A stretch of DNA of 64,000 nt from Mycolicibacterium flavescens (GTDB lineage Bacteria; Actinomycetota; Actinomycetes; Mycobacteriales; Mycobacteriaceae). The stretch covers positions 3,038,001-3,102,000 of the forward strand of contig LR134353.1 of the NCBI GenBank assembly GCA_900637135.1, in the 5' to 3' direction. Positions 55,245-63,787 of the stretch are shown here, piece after piece (positions within the stretch are counted from its first letter, which is position 1; each line of letters opens with the position of its first letter). A program made the position numbers and the translations under genes. Below the pieces are notes generated by a model, which saw only the letters and a program-made list of their open reading frames with translations, was not told the origin of the DNA and did no database searches.

Positions 55245-56503
55245 CCGAGACCACATCGGCCCCCGCCGCGACCGCCACCACGGAGTCGGTCGAGGAGTTC
55301 GCCGCCCGGGCTCAGGCGTGGCTGGCAGAAAACATGCCCCCGATCGATCCGAACAACCCACCCGAACACGACCGCGGTGAAGAGGAGCCGTGGCTGCGCG
55401 CGCGGGAACTCCAGAAGCGGTTGTGGGAGGGGGGATTCGCCGGCATCTGTTTCCCCAAGGAGTACGGCGGGCTCGGTCTGCCGATCGCCTATCAGAAGGC
55501 GTTCGACAGGGTCTCGCGTGCATATGAGCTGCCGATCATCCTCAACACTCCGACGTTCACGATCTGCGCGGCCACCATCCTCGACACCGGTAGCGAACAG
55601 CAGAAACGACAGCACATCTCGGCGGCGCTGCGCGGCGACGAGGTGCTGGTGCAGCTGCTGTCGGAACCGAGCGGCGGCTCCGACCTCGCCGGTGTGATCA
55701 CCCGCGCCGACCGCAAAGGCGACAAGTGGGTGATCAACGGGGCAAAGACCTGGAGCACAAGCGCTTTCGCCGCTGACTACGGGTTGATGCTGGCGCGCAC
55801 CAACTGGGACGTGCCCAAGCACGAGGGTTTGACGATGTTCCTGGTGCCCATCGACAGCCCCGGCATCACACTGCGCCGCATCAAGCAAGTCAACGGTTCC
55901 GTCGAGTTCTGCGAGGAGTTCTTCGACAACCTCGAGCTCGACGACGACGCCGTGGTCGGCGAGGTCGACGCGGGCTGGCACGTCGCCTCCCGGCAGCTGT
56001 ACCACGAGCGGCGCGCGGTCGGCGGCGGATCGGAGTTCGCCAGCGGGATCGGCGCCGAGGGCAAATCCGACGTCCCGACCAATTACGTTGAGCTGCTTGA
56101 GAAGGCGGGTCAGGCCGACAACGCGCGGCTTCAGGAGATGGCCGGGCGCGCGCTGGTGCACCGGACCGTTCGCGAGCAGCTGATCGACCACGTCTACCAC
56201 GGTGTGCTCGACGGCTCGCTACCGCCGGCCGCCGGGTCCATCATCCGCATCGCGCACGCCGACGTCCATCACGTCGAGTTCGACACGGCGCTGGCGATCA
56301 CCGGCAGCGCGGGTGTGGTCGACGTCGACGGTGTGCTGATCCGTCACGGCGAGCGGTACCTGTCGCGCCAAGCCGCCGCCCTGGGCGGCGGCACGACCGA
56401 GATCGCGCGGAACATCATCGGCGAGCGCGTGCTCGGCTTCCCCCGCGAACCCGCCGCCGACCGCGACGTGCCGTTCAAAGAGGTCAAGCGCAACAGGGGC
56501 TGA
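55241..56503 (+). CDS. Acyl-CoA dehydrogenase, subunit B of a pair
   Basis: 420 residues from an ATG overlapping the previous stop. Full acyl-CoA dehydrogenase: FAGICFPKEYGGLGLPIAYQKAF, the FAD/substrate stretch VQLLSEPSGGSDLAGVITRADRKGDKWVINGAKTWSTSA, and GSAGVVDVDGVLIRHGERYLSRQAAALGGGTTEIARNIIGERVLGFPRE, whose GGTTEI loop binds FAD. Partner of the preceding subunit. Expected to desaturate an acyl-CoA, possibly a steroid or terpenoid side chain; substrate not known. Confidence 0.92.
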   Translation: MTETTSAPAATATTESVEEFAARAQAWLAENMPPIDPNNPPEHDRGEEEPWLRARELQKRLWEGGFAGICFPKEYGGLGLPIAYQKAFDRVSRAYELPIILNTPTFTICAATILDTGSEQQKRQHISAALRGDEVLVQLLSEPSGGSDLAGVITRADRKGDKWVINGAKTWSTSAFAADYGLMLARTNWDVPKHEGLTMFLVPIDSPGITLRRIKQVNGSVEFCEEFFDNLELDDDAVVGEVDAGWHVASRQLYHERRAVGGGSEFASGIGAEGKSDVPTNYVELLEKAGQADNARLQEMAGRALVHRTVREQLIDHVYHGVLDGSLPPAAGSIIRIAHADVHHVEFDTALAITGSAGVVDVDGVLIRHGERYLSRQAAALGGGTTEIARNIIGERVLGFPREPAADRDVPFKEVKRNRG

Positions 56504-56510
56504 CCCTTTC

Positions 56511-57530
56511 TCAGAACAATGTGGGTTGCAACGCTGGGACGGGTGCAGGCGCCGGCGGTGTGTCCGCGGCGCGGAACGACCGGCGGTCGGGCGCCAGGCC
56601 GTGCTTGGCCACAAGCGGCGCCGCCCGGTCGTGCAACCTCTTTCGGTAGTCCTGCGGCAGGTAGGCGCCGCGGCGATACAGCTCGCGGTACTTTCCCACC
56701 AGCTCCGGGTGCGAGCCGGCCAACCAGTTCATGAACCAGCCGCGCGTCGAACCACGCAGGTGTAGGCCGAACACCGTGACACCGGTGGCGCCCGCGGCCG
56801 CGATCTGGGCGAGCAGCGCGTCGAGCTGCTCGGGCGAGTCCGTCAGATGCGGCAACACCGGGGCTACCATTACGTGGCAGTCCAGCCCGGCGTCCCGGAT
56901 CGCGGCGATCATCCCGAGCCGTGCCTGCGGCGACGGTGTGCCCGGTTCGACTTCCCTGTGCAGCGCGAGGTCTCCGACGGCGAGCGAAACCGCCACGCTG
57001 ACATCGACCTGACGGGCGGCCTCGCAGATCAGCGGAAGGTCGCGTCGCAGCAGCGTGCCCTTGGTGAGGATGGAGAACGGGGTACCGGAATCGGTCAGGG
57101 CCGAGATGATCCCGGGCATGAGCGCATAGCGGCCCTCGGCCCGCTGGTACGGATCGGTGTTGGTGCCCAACGCCACCGTCTCGCGCTGCCACGACCGCCG
57201 CGACAGTTCGCGGCGCAGCACGTCGGCCACGTTGGTCTTGACCACGACCTGACTGTCGAAGTCGCTGCCGCAGTTCAATTCGAGATATTCGTGCGTGGGC
57301 CTCGCGAAGCAATAGCGACAGGCGTGCGAGCATCCGCGGTAGCCGTTGACCGTGAACCGGAACGGCAGCATGGCCCCGTTGGGCACCTTGTTGAGCGCCG
57401 ATTTGCACAGCACTTCGTGGAACGTGATGCCCTCGAACTGCGGCGTCCGCACGCTGCGCACGAAACCGATACGCTGCAGGCCGGGCAGCGCGCCGTCGTC
57501 GACGCCGACACCCTGACCATCCCACCGCAT
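56511..57530 (-). CDS. Rv2578c-type radical SAM protein
   Basis: 339 residues. The 4Fe-4S motif is C67-SHA-C71-RY-C74 (CxxxCxxC), in RFTVNGYRGCSHACRYCFARPTHEYLELN. The SPL-like barrel continues with VALGTNTDPYQRAEGRYALMPGI, FSILTKGTLLRRDLPL and APVLPHLTDSPEQLDALLAQI. The C-terminal helices are basic. Related to the spore photoproduct lyase-like group; substrate unknown. Start ATG at 57530 has no Shine-Dalgarno sequence, consistent with a leaderless mRNA from a promoter with a LexA box (57540-57555). M. tuberculosis Rv2578c is a known member of the SOS regulon. Confidence 0.92.
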   Translation of the reverse strand: MRWDGQGVGVDDGALPGLQRIGFVRSVRTPQFEGITFHEVLCKSALNKVPNGAMLPFRFTVNGYRGCSHACRYCFARPTHEYLELNCGSDFDSQVVVKTNVADVLRRELSRRSWQRETVALGTNTDPYQRAEGRYALMPGIISALTDSGTPFSILTKGTLLRRDLPLICEAARQVDVSVAVSLAVGDLALHREVEPGTPSPQARLGMIAAIRDAGLDCHVMVAPVLPHLTDSPEQLDALLAQIAAAGATGVTVFGLHLRGSTRGWFMNWLAGSHPELVGKYRELYRRGAYLPQDYRKRLHDRAAPLVAKHGLAPDRRSFRAADTPPAPAPVPALQPTLF

Positions 57531-57537
57531 ACACTCG

Positions 57538-57566
57538 ATTCGAACTCACGTTCGATGGGTTGTCAA
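57538..57566 (-). promoter_or_regulatory. Promoter with perfect SOS (LexA) box
   Basis: On the minus strand, TTGACA (57566-57561), 17 bases, TCGAAT (57543-57538), then seven bases to the ATG at 57530. The LexA dyad TCGAAC-TCAC-GTTCGA (57540-57555, + strand) lies between -35 and -10. Sequence matches the mycobacterial SOS consensus TCGAAC-N4-GTTCGA exactly. Confidence 0.88.
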
Positions 57567-57610
57567 GGTCGACGCGCGCGAACGCTTTGCAGAACAGATT
57601 TGGGGGCGAT

Positions 57611-59785
57611 GTGGCGAGCGAGAGCCACGAGGACGAACTGCGCTCTGAGCAGCGCTACATCGACGGGTTGTATGCGCGACTCGACGCCGAACGAGCACGC
57701 GTGCGGGCGCACTACGACGCGGCGCTGCGCGGTGACGGCGGCTCACTGGTCGACCGTGACGCCGAGGTGCGCGCGGTGGCCAAGCGGGTGAACCGGCTCA
57801 ACGTGGCCGACCACGGGCTGTGCTTCGGTCGGCTGGACAGCGTCACGGGTGACCGTCTCTACATCGGTCGTATCGGGTTGCTGGACGAGGCCAACGAGTA
57901 CGAGCCGCTGCTTCTGGACTGGCGGGCTCCCGCGGCGCGCCCGTTCTACGTCGCCACCGCGGCCCACCCCGAGGGCATGCGCCGCCGGCGCCAGTTCCAT
58001 TCCATCGGGCGTCGCATCACCGATTTCACCGACGAGACTCTGGGCAGGCCCACTGAAGGCGCCCAGGGTGACGCCGCGCTGCTCGCGGCGGTCAACGCGC
58101 CCCGCGGCGAGGGCATGCGCGACATCGTGGCGACCATCCAGTCCGAACAGGACGAGATCATTCGGCTCGAGCACCCGGGCGTGTTGGTGATCGAGGGCGG
58201 CCCGGGCACGGGCAAGACCGTGGTCGCACTGCACCGGGTGGCCTACCTGCTCTACACGCAGCGGGAGCGGATGGAACGCCACGGCGTGCTGGTGATCGGC
58301 CCGAACACCGCGTTCCTACGACACATCGACCGGGTGCTGCCCTCGCTCGGCGAAACAAACGTCGTGTTCATGACGACCGGTGACCTCGTTCCCGGCCTGC
58401 GGGTCACCGCCGAGGACTCTCCCGACGCGGCGCGCGCGAAGGGTTCGCTGACGATGCTGGACGTGCTGGCCGCGGCGATCGCCGACCGGCAACGGGCTCC
58501 CGCAGAACCGGTGCCGATCAAGCTGGCCGACGTCACCGTGCGGATCGACGCCGAGACGGCCGAGTGGGCGATCCAGGAAGCCCGCGACAGCGGCTTGCCA
58601 CACAACGACGCGCGCGCGGTGTTCGTCGACGTCATCACCTGGGTCCTCACCGAGCGGGCGATCGCCCGCATCGGCAAGGGCTGGCTGAGCCGCGACGACA
58701 AGGCGGCGTGGGAACACCTGCGTGCCGAGCTTCTCGACGAACTCGGTGATCACGAAGCGTTCAACACCGCCTTGGACGATCTGTGGCCGCAGCTGACGCC
58801 GGAGGCTCTGCTGGCCGGACTCTACGAGTCTGTCGAACGGCTCAGTGCCGCAGGCGCCGACGAGTGCCTGCTGCGCGCCCAAGGCGATGCCTGGACGGTG
58901 CCGGACGTGCCGCTGCTCGACGAGCTGGTCGACATGTTGGGCGGGAGCAAACCGGACGCCGCGGCCGAGACTCAGCGGCAGGAGGAGGCCGCGTACGCCG
59001 CCGGTGTGCTGGACCTGATGGTGGCCCGTGAGGACCTGATGGCCGACGAGGATCATCTGCTCGCCACCGACCTCATCGGCGCCGAAGACCTCGCCGAGCG
59101 ATTCATCGAACGCGACACCCGCGATCTCGCTGAACGTGCTGCCGCAGAACGTGATTGGACGTACGGCCACGTCGTCGTCGACGAGGCGCAGGAGCTCTCG
59201 GAGATGGACTGGCGGGTGCTGATGCGTCGGTGTCCCAGCAAGTCTTTCACCGTTGTCGGAGATCTCGCGCAGCGCCGATCGGCCGCGGGCACCACGTCGT
59301 GGGGCTCGATGCTCGATCCCTATGTGCCCGGTCGCTGGATCTACCGGCCGCTGTCGGTGAACTACCGCACGCCAGCCGAGATCATGGACGTCGCCGCGGG
59401 CCTGCTCGCCGAGTTCGCCCCCGAGGTGCGGCCACCCGAATCCGTTCGCGCATGCGGTGTTCGGCCATGGGCGCGCTTCATCGATACCGACGAACTACCC
59501 GGCGCGATCGAGGAGTTCCGTCGCGACGAAGACGGCCGCGATGGGACCAGCGTCGTGATCGGGCCTTCGGGAATGGACGGGGCGGTGTCACCGTCGGAGA
59601 TCAAGGGTTTGGAGTTCGACGCGGTTCTGGTCGTCGAGCCGGGCCGCATCCTCGCCGACGGTCCGCGCGGGGCGGCCGACCTCTACGTCGCGCTCACCCG
59701 CGCGACACAACGGCTCGGTGTGCTGCACACCGAGCCGCTGCCACCCACGCTGAAATTGTCCGAGCTCCAGAACGTGGCCGACTGA
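57611..59785 (+). CDS. helR: RNA polymerase recycling ATPase HelR/HelD family
   Basis: 724 residues from a GTG at 57611. A UvrD/PcrA-like motor that removes RNA polymerase from stalled or rifamycin-bound complexes. A basic coiled N-terminal arm (RSEQRYIDGLYARLDAERARVRAHYD) leads to domain 1A with Walker A VIEGGPGTGKTVVALHR (about 193-209), Walker B VVVDEAQELSEMDWRVLMRR, and SF1 motifs III-VI (VVGDLAQRRS, VNYRTPAEI, EIKGLEFDAVLVVEP, LYVALTRATQRLGVLH). No rifamycin-associated element is visible upstream; only the SOS box 56 bases before. HelR and HelD are close; symbol is provisional. Confidence 0.88.
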   Translation: MASESHEDELRSEQRYIDGLYARLDAERARVRAHYDAALRGDGGSLVDRDAEVRAVAKRVNRLNVADHGLCFGRLDSVTGDRLYIGRIGLLDEANEYEPLLLDWRAPAARPFYVATAAHPEGMRRRRQFHSIGRRITDFTDETLGRPTEGAQGDAALLAAVNAPRGEGMRDIVATIQSEQDEIIRLEHPGVLVIEGGPGTGKTVVALHRVAYLLYTQRERMERHGVLVIGPNTAFLRHIDRVLPSLGETNVVFMTTGDLVPGLRVTAEDSPDAARAKGSLTMLDVLAAAIADRQRAPAEPVPIKLADVTVRIDAETAEWAIQEARDSGLPHNDARAVFVDVITWVLTERAIARIGKGWLSRDDKAAWEHLRAELLDELGDHEAFNTALDDLWPQLTPEALLAGLYESVERLSAAGADECLLRAQGDAWTVPDVPLLDELVDMLGGSKPDAAAETQRQEEAAYAAGVLDLMVAREDLMADEDHLLATDLIGAEDLAERFIERDTRDLAERAAAERDWTYGHVVVDEAQELSEMDWRVLMRRCPSKSFTVVGDLAQRRSAAGTTSWGSMLDPYVPGRWIYRPLSVNYRTPAEIMDVAAGLLAEFAPEVRPPESVRACGVRPWARFIDTDELPGAIEEFRRDEDGRDGTSVVIGPSGMDGAVSPSEIKGLEFDAVLVVEPGRILADGPRGAADLYVALTRATQRLGVLHTEPLPPTLKLSELQNVAD

Positions 59786-59812
59786 GCGGCCGCGATACCT
59801 ACAGCGGCGCGG

Positions 59813-60232
59813 TCACCACTGGCTCAGCTGGCACTGCACCGTGTAGGTACCGTCCTGCTGCACCGCCACCTCACCGTCGATCGCGATCTCGCAGTGCGGA
59901 TTCGGGGAGGCTTGCATGGCGTGGACGCCCGTGCTCGCGGTGAGGATCGCCCATTGCGGGTCGGCCATTGTCGTCTCGAAGACCCACGGCACGCCCGGCT
60001 GCAGAACCACTTCTTCCTTCTTCAGGTACGCATACGCGTCGGCGTTGTACGCCTCCTTGCTCGGAGGCTGAGCCGTCAGATAGTTGAGTTGGAAGTCGGC
60101 AGGAGCCGTTGACGTCAGCGTGTACCGGACCACGTGGCCTTCCGACTGGGCATTCGCCGTCGCATGGCTGACCGCGACTGACGCCGCAGCCACCATGAGA
60201 GCCGCCCCGACCTTGGTTATAGCTGTTCGCAT
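59813..60232 (-). CDS. Secreted MmpS-like protein
   Basis: 139 residues from an ATG (alternative GTG at 60241). Signal peptide MRTAITKVGAALMVAAASVAV...ANAQ with a likely cut near residue 29. The rest is beta-rich with VRYTLTSTAPADFQLNYLTAQPP, VVLQPGVPWVFETTM and CEIAIDGEVAV...YTVQCQL, a pattern resembling the periplasmic domain of MmpS proteins, including the Cys pair. The usual membrane anchor and mmpL partner are missing. Convergent with helR, 27 bases apart. Confidence 0.65.
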   Translation of the reverse strand: MRTAITKVGAALMVAAASVAVSHATANAQSEGHVVRYTLTSTAPADFQLNYLTAQPPSKEAYNADAYAYLKKEEVVLQPGVPWVFETTMADPQWAILTASTGVHAMQASPNPHCEIAIDGEVAVQQDGTYTVQCQLSQW

Positions 60233-60341
60233 GTTCGTCACATCGCCGGACGGTATCAAACCGTTACAGCCGCAGCGCCGCCGCTGCCGAGCGCCTTCGA
60301 TGCGCCGCTGAACGGCACACGACCTGCGGAGAAGTCACAGG

Positions 60342-60395
60342 TTAATTTGTTTGTCACACGCAGACATTTCCCAGAAACACCACCGCTCTAACGTC
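60342..60395 (+). promoter_or_regulatory. Candidate GlnR-type site before urtA
   Basis: A run GTTAAT, GTCAC, ACATT and AGAAAC at about 11-base intervals resembles the repeated a/b half-sites of actinobacterial GlnR, which activates urea and ammonium uptake genes under nitrogen limitation. The match is loose. The 140-base leader to urtA contains no other evident element. Confidence 0.3.
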
Positions 60396-60485
60396 CCGAT
60401 TCGACAACCACGCGATGTCGGGACCCGCGCCCGGCTCGACGCTCATCGCCGATGTGCGCTGCGGATATATAGGGAAAGGCTGTTC

Positions 60486-61751
60486 ATGCGACTACCACGA
60501 CGGTCCTCCGTGAGACGTTCAGCCCTTGTTGCCGGCGGAATCGTCGCTGCGACCAGCCTGGTGCTGGCCGGCTGCGGAAGCAAGGCGACCGAGTCGGATT
60601 CGGCGAACGCCCAATCGTGCGTCGACACCTCGGGCCCGACGATCAAAGTGGGTGCGCTGAACTCGTTGTCGGGCACCATGGCCATCTCGGAAGTGACCGT
60701 CCGCAACGCCATCGACCTCGCGGTCGAGCAGATCAACGCCTCCGGCGGTGTGATGGGCAAGCAGATCCGGCTCGTCGGCGAGGACGGCGCGTCCGAGCCG
60801 ACGGTGTTCGCGGAGAAGGCCGAGAAGCTGATCAGCAGCGACTGCGTGGCAGCGGTGTTCGGCGGGTGGACCTCCTCGTCGCGCAAGGCGATGCTGCCGG
60901 TCTTCGAGAGCGCGAACTCGCTGCTGTATTACCCCGTGCAGTACGAGGGCCTGGAGTCGTCGAAGAACATCTTCTACACCGGCGCTACCACCAATCAACA
61001 GATCGTGCCCGCGCTGGACTACCTCAAAGAGAAGGGCGTCAAGTCGCTTTATCTGGTCGGCAGCGACTACGTATTCCCGCAGACCGCCAACCGGATCATC
61101 AAGGCATACGCGGGCGCCAACGGCATCGAGATCAAGGGCGAGGACTACACGCCGCTGGGCTCGACGGACTTCTCGACCATCGTCAACAAGGTCCGCACCG
61201 CCGCCGCCGACGCCGTGTTCAACACGCTCAACGGCGATTCGAACGTCGCCTTCTTCCGGGAGTACCGCAACGTCGGCCTGACCCCGGAGGCGATGCCCGT
61301 GGTGTCGGTGTCGATCGCCGAGGAGGAGGTCGGCGGAATCGGAATCCAGAACATCACCGGTCAACTCACCGCCTGGAACTATTACGAAACCGTCGACAAC
61401 CCGGCCAACAAGGCGTTCGTCAAGGCCTACAAGGACAAGTACGGCGCCAACAAGCCGACGTCGGACCCGATGGAGGCCGCCTACGTCTCGGTGTACCTGT
61501 GGAAGAACACCGTGGAGAAGGCGAAGTCGTTCGACGTCAAGGCGATTCAGGACAATGCGGGTGGCGTGACGTTCGACGCGCCGGAGGGTCTGGTCACCAT
61601 CGACGGCGAAAACCACCACATCACCAAGACCGCGCGCATCGGCGAGATCCGGCCCGACGGGCTGATCTACACGATCTGGGAGTCGCCGGGGCCGATCGAA
61701 CCCGATCCTTATCTCAAGTCGTATCCGTGGGCGGCCGGCCTGTCCAGCTGA
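60486..61751 (+). CDS. urtA: Urea ABC transporter, substrate-binding lipoprotein
   Basis: 421 residues from an ATG. Lipoprotein signal with lipobox LVLAGC (Cys near residue 30). Periplasmic-binding protein type [43 protein letters not shown], then [21 protein letters not shown] and [35 protein letters not shown], which are specific for the UrtA branch rather than branched-chain amino acid receptors. It binds urea outside the membrane and passes it to UrtBC. Frame is open 45 codons upstream without reason to extend. Confidence 0.95.
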   Translation: MRLPRRSSVRRSALVAGGIVAATSLVLAGCGSKATESDSANAQSCVDTSGPTIKVGALNSLSGTMAISEVTVRNAIDLAVEQINASGGVMGKQIRLVGEDGASEPTVFAEKAEKLISSDCVAAVFGGWTSSSRKAMLPVFESANSLLYYPVQYEGLESSKNIFYTGATTNQQIVPALDYLKEKGVKSLYLVGSDYVFPQTANRIIKAYAGANGIEIKGEDYTPLGSTDFSTIVNKVRTAAADAVFNTLNGDSNVAFFREYRNVGLTPEAMPVVSVSIAEEEVGGIGIQNITGQLTAWNYYETVDNPANKAFVKAYKDKYGANKPTSDPMEAAYVSVYLWKNTVEKAKSFDVKAIQDNAGGVTFDAPEGLVTIDGENHHITKTARIGEIRPDGLIYTIWESPGPIEPDPYLKSYPWAAGLSS

Positions 61752-61787
61752 GACTTCGGGCCAGCGAAGCGACGGGAGTATTTCGTA

Positions 61788-62672
61788 GTGGATGTCCTGA
61801 TCGGGCAGCTGGCAACGGGATTGAGCCTCGGCTCGATCCTGTTGCTGGCGGCGCTGGGGTTGTCGCTGACGTTCGGCCAGATGGGCGTCATCAACATGGC
61901 GCACGGCGAGTTCATCATGGCCGGTTGCTACACCGCCTACGTGGTGCAGCAGATCGTGTCGAGCGCCGGTGCGTCGCTGTTGATCTCGCTGGCCGTCGGA
62001 TTTGTGATCGGTGGCGCGATGGGTGCGCTTCTAGAGACCACGCTGATCCGCCGGATGTATCACCGGCCGCTGGACACACTGCTGGTCACCTTCGGTGTCG
62101 GGTTGATTCTTCAGCAGGTCACTCGCGACGTCTTCGGAGCTCCCGCGGTCAACGTGGTGGCGCCGGCGTGGTTGTCGGGCGGGGTGGAGATGTTCGGTGC
62201 GGTGGTGCCCAAGACGCGGATCTTCATCCTGGTGCTGGCCGTCGTCTGTGTCGCGGCGCTGGCCACCGCGCTCAAGGTCAGCCCGATGGGACGGCGGATC
62301 CGGGCCGTCGTCCAGAACCGCGACCTCGCCGAGACCAGCGGAATCTCGTCCCGGAAGACCGACATCACAACGTTTTTCATCGGTTCGGGGCTGGCCGCGG
62401 TGGCCGGTGTCGCGTTGACGCTGATCGGGTCGACCAGCCCGACCATCGGGCAGAGCTATCTGATTGACGCATTCCTGGTGGTCGTGGTCGGTGGACTCGG
62501 CCAGATCAAGGGCACGGTGATCGCGGCGTTCGCGTTGGGCTTTTTGAACTCGTTCATCGAATACAACACCACCGCGTCACTGGCGAAGGTGGTCGTGTTC
62601 GTGATCATCGTGATCTTCCTGCAGGCTCGGCCGCAGGGCCTGTTCACCGTCCGGACAAGGAGTCTCGCGTGA
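61788..62672 (+). CDS. urtB: Urea ABC transporter, permease
   Basis: 294 residues from a GTG, 36 bases after urtA. LivH-type permease with about eight helices and the motifs AALGLSLTFGQMGVINMAHGEFIMAGCYTAYV, RRMYHRPLDTLLVTFGVGLILQQ and SPTIGQSYLIDAFLVVVVGGLGQIKGT. Shorter than many UrtB proteins, which carry an N-terminal extension; otherwise complete. The urtC GTG overlaps its stop (GTGA). Confidence 0.94.
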   Translation: MDVLIGQLATGLSLGSILLLAALGLSLTFGQMGVINMAHGEFIMAGCYTAYVVQQIVSSAGASLLISLAVGFVIGGAMGALLETTLIRRMYHRPLDTLLVTFGVGLILQQVTRDVFGAPAVNVVAPAWLSGGVEMFGAVVPKTRIFILVLAVVCVAALATALKVSPMGRRIRAVVQNRDLAETSGISSRKTDITTFFIGSGLAAVAGVALTLIGSTSPTIGQSYLIDAFLVVVVGGLGQIKGTVIAAFALGFLNSFIEYNTTASLAKVVVFVIIVIFLQARPQGLFTVRTRSLA

Positions 62673-63787
62673 GGACCTTCGTTGGCCGCTGGCAGACCTG
62701 GGCCGGTTTCGCGGTGGCCGCGGTGCTGCTGTTCGCCGTGGCGCCCGCGGTGCTGTCCGATTTCCGGCTCAGCCTGCTGGGCAAGTTTCTGTGCTTCGCG
62801 ATCGTCGCGGTCGGGATCGGACTGGCCTGGGGCCGCGGCGGAATGCTCGTGTTGGGTCAGGGCGTGTTCTTCGGTCTCGGCGGCTACATGATGGGCATGC
62901 ATCTGAAGATCTCCGACGCACAGCTGCGGGGTGACGATGTGCCGGACTTCATGCAGATCGCCGGTGTGCGCGAATTACCCGGCTATTGGCAGCCGTTCGC
63001 CTCCCCCGTCTTCACCCTGGCGGCGATCGTAATTGTGCCGACGGTGATCGCGGCCGCGCTGGGGCTCGGCGTATTCAAGCGCCGCGTCAAGGGTGCCTAT
63101 TTCGCCATCCTGTCGCAGGCGCTGGCCGCCGCGCTGGCGATTCTGCTCGTCGGGCAGACCAGCCTGGGTGGCAGCAACGGACTCAACAGGTTTCGCACGT
63201 TCTTCGGGTTCACGCTCAACGACCCGGCCAACCGGCGCATGCTGTACTTCATCGCCGCCGGCGTGTTGCTCGCCGTCGTCGCGGTGGTCCGCCAACTGAT
63301 GCAGAGCCGGTACGGCGAACTGCTGGTCGCGGTTCGCGACGGTGAGGAGCGGGTCCGCTTCCTGGGCTACGACCCGGCGAACATCAAGGTGGTCGCCTAC
63401 ACCGTGGCGGCACTGTTCGCCAGCATCGCGGGCGCGTTGTTCGCCCCGATCGTCGGGTTCATCGCACCCTCGCAGGTGGGCATCCTGCCCTCGATCGCGT
63501 TTCTGATCGGCGTGGCGATCGGTGGGCGCACCACGCTGCTTGGGCCGGTGCTCGGCGCGATCGGGGTCGCGTGGGCGCAGACGCTGTTCTCCGAACGCTT
63601 CCCCTCGGAATGGACCTACGCACAGGGTCTGCTGTTCATCGTCGTGGTCGGCTTCTTCCCGGCTGGGCTGGCCGGTCTGGGTGTGCTGTTCAAACGGCGC
63701 CGGATCCGCAGGCGCACGAAACCCGTCGCCGTCGAGCCCCAACCGCAGGCCGATCCCGACACCGAGAAGGTGGGTGCAGCCACATGA
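62669..63787 (+). CDS. urtC: Urea ABC transporter, permease
   Basis: 372 residues from a GTG overlapping urtB. LivM-type permease, about nine helices; SLLGKFLCFAIVAVGIGLAWGRGGMLVLGQGVFFGLGGYMMGMHLKI and QALAAALAILLVGQTSLGGSNGLN are UrtC-specific. The tail after residue 345 is a basic cytoplasmic segment (KRRRIRRRTK). The urtD ATG overlaps its stop by four bases. Confidence 0.94.
   Translation: MRTFVGRWQTWAGFAVAAVLLFAVAPAVLSDFRLSLLGKFLCFAIVAVGIGLAWGRGGMLVLGQGVFFGLGGYMMGMHLKISDAQLRGDDVPDFMQIAGVRELPGYWQPFASPVFTLAAIVIVPTVIAAALGLGVFKRRVKGAYFAILSQALAAALAILLVGQTSLGGSNGLNRFRTFFGFTLNDPANRRMLYFIAAGVLLAVVAVVRQLMQSRYGELLVAVRDGEERVRFLGYDPANIKVVAYTVAALFASIAGALFAPIVGFIAPSQVGILPSIAFLIGVAIGGRTTLLGPVLGAIGVAWAQTLFSERFPSEWTYAQGLLFIVVVGFFPAGLAGLGVLFKRRRIRRRTKPVAVEPQPQADPDTEKVGAAT

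Noticed and set aside
60391..60432. GTCCCGA/TCGGGAC inverted repeat before urtA
   Set aside because: Only seven bases per arm with a long spacer in GC-rich sequence; too weak to report as a site.
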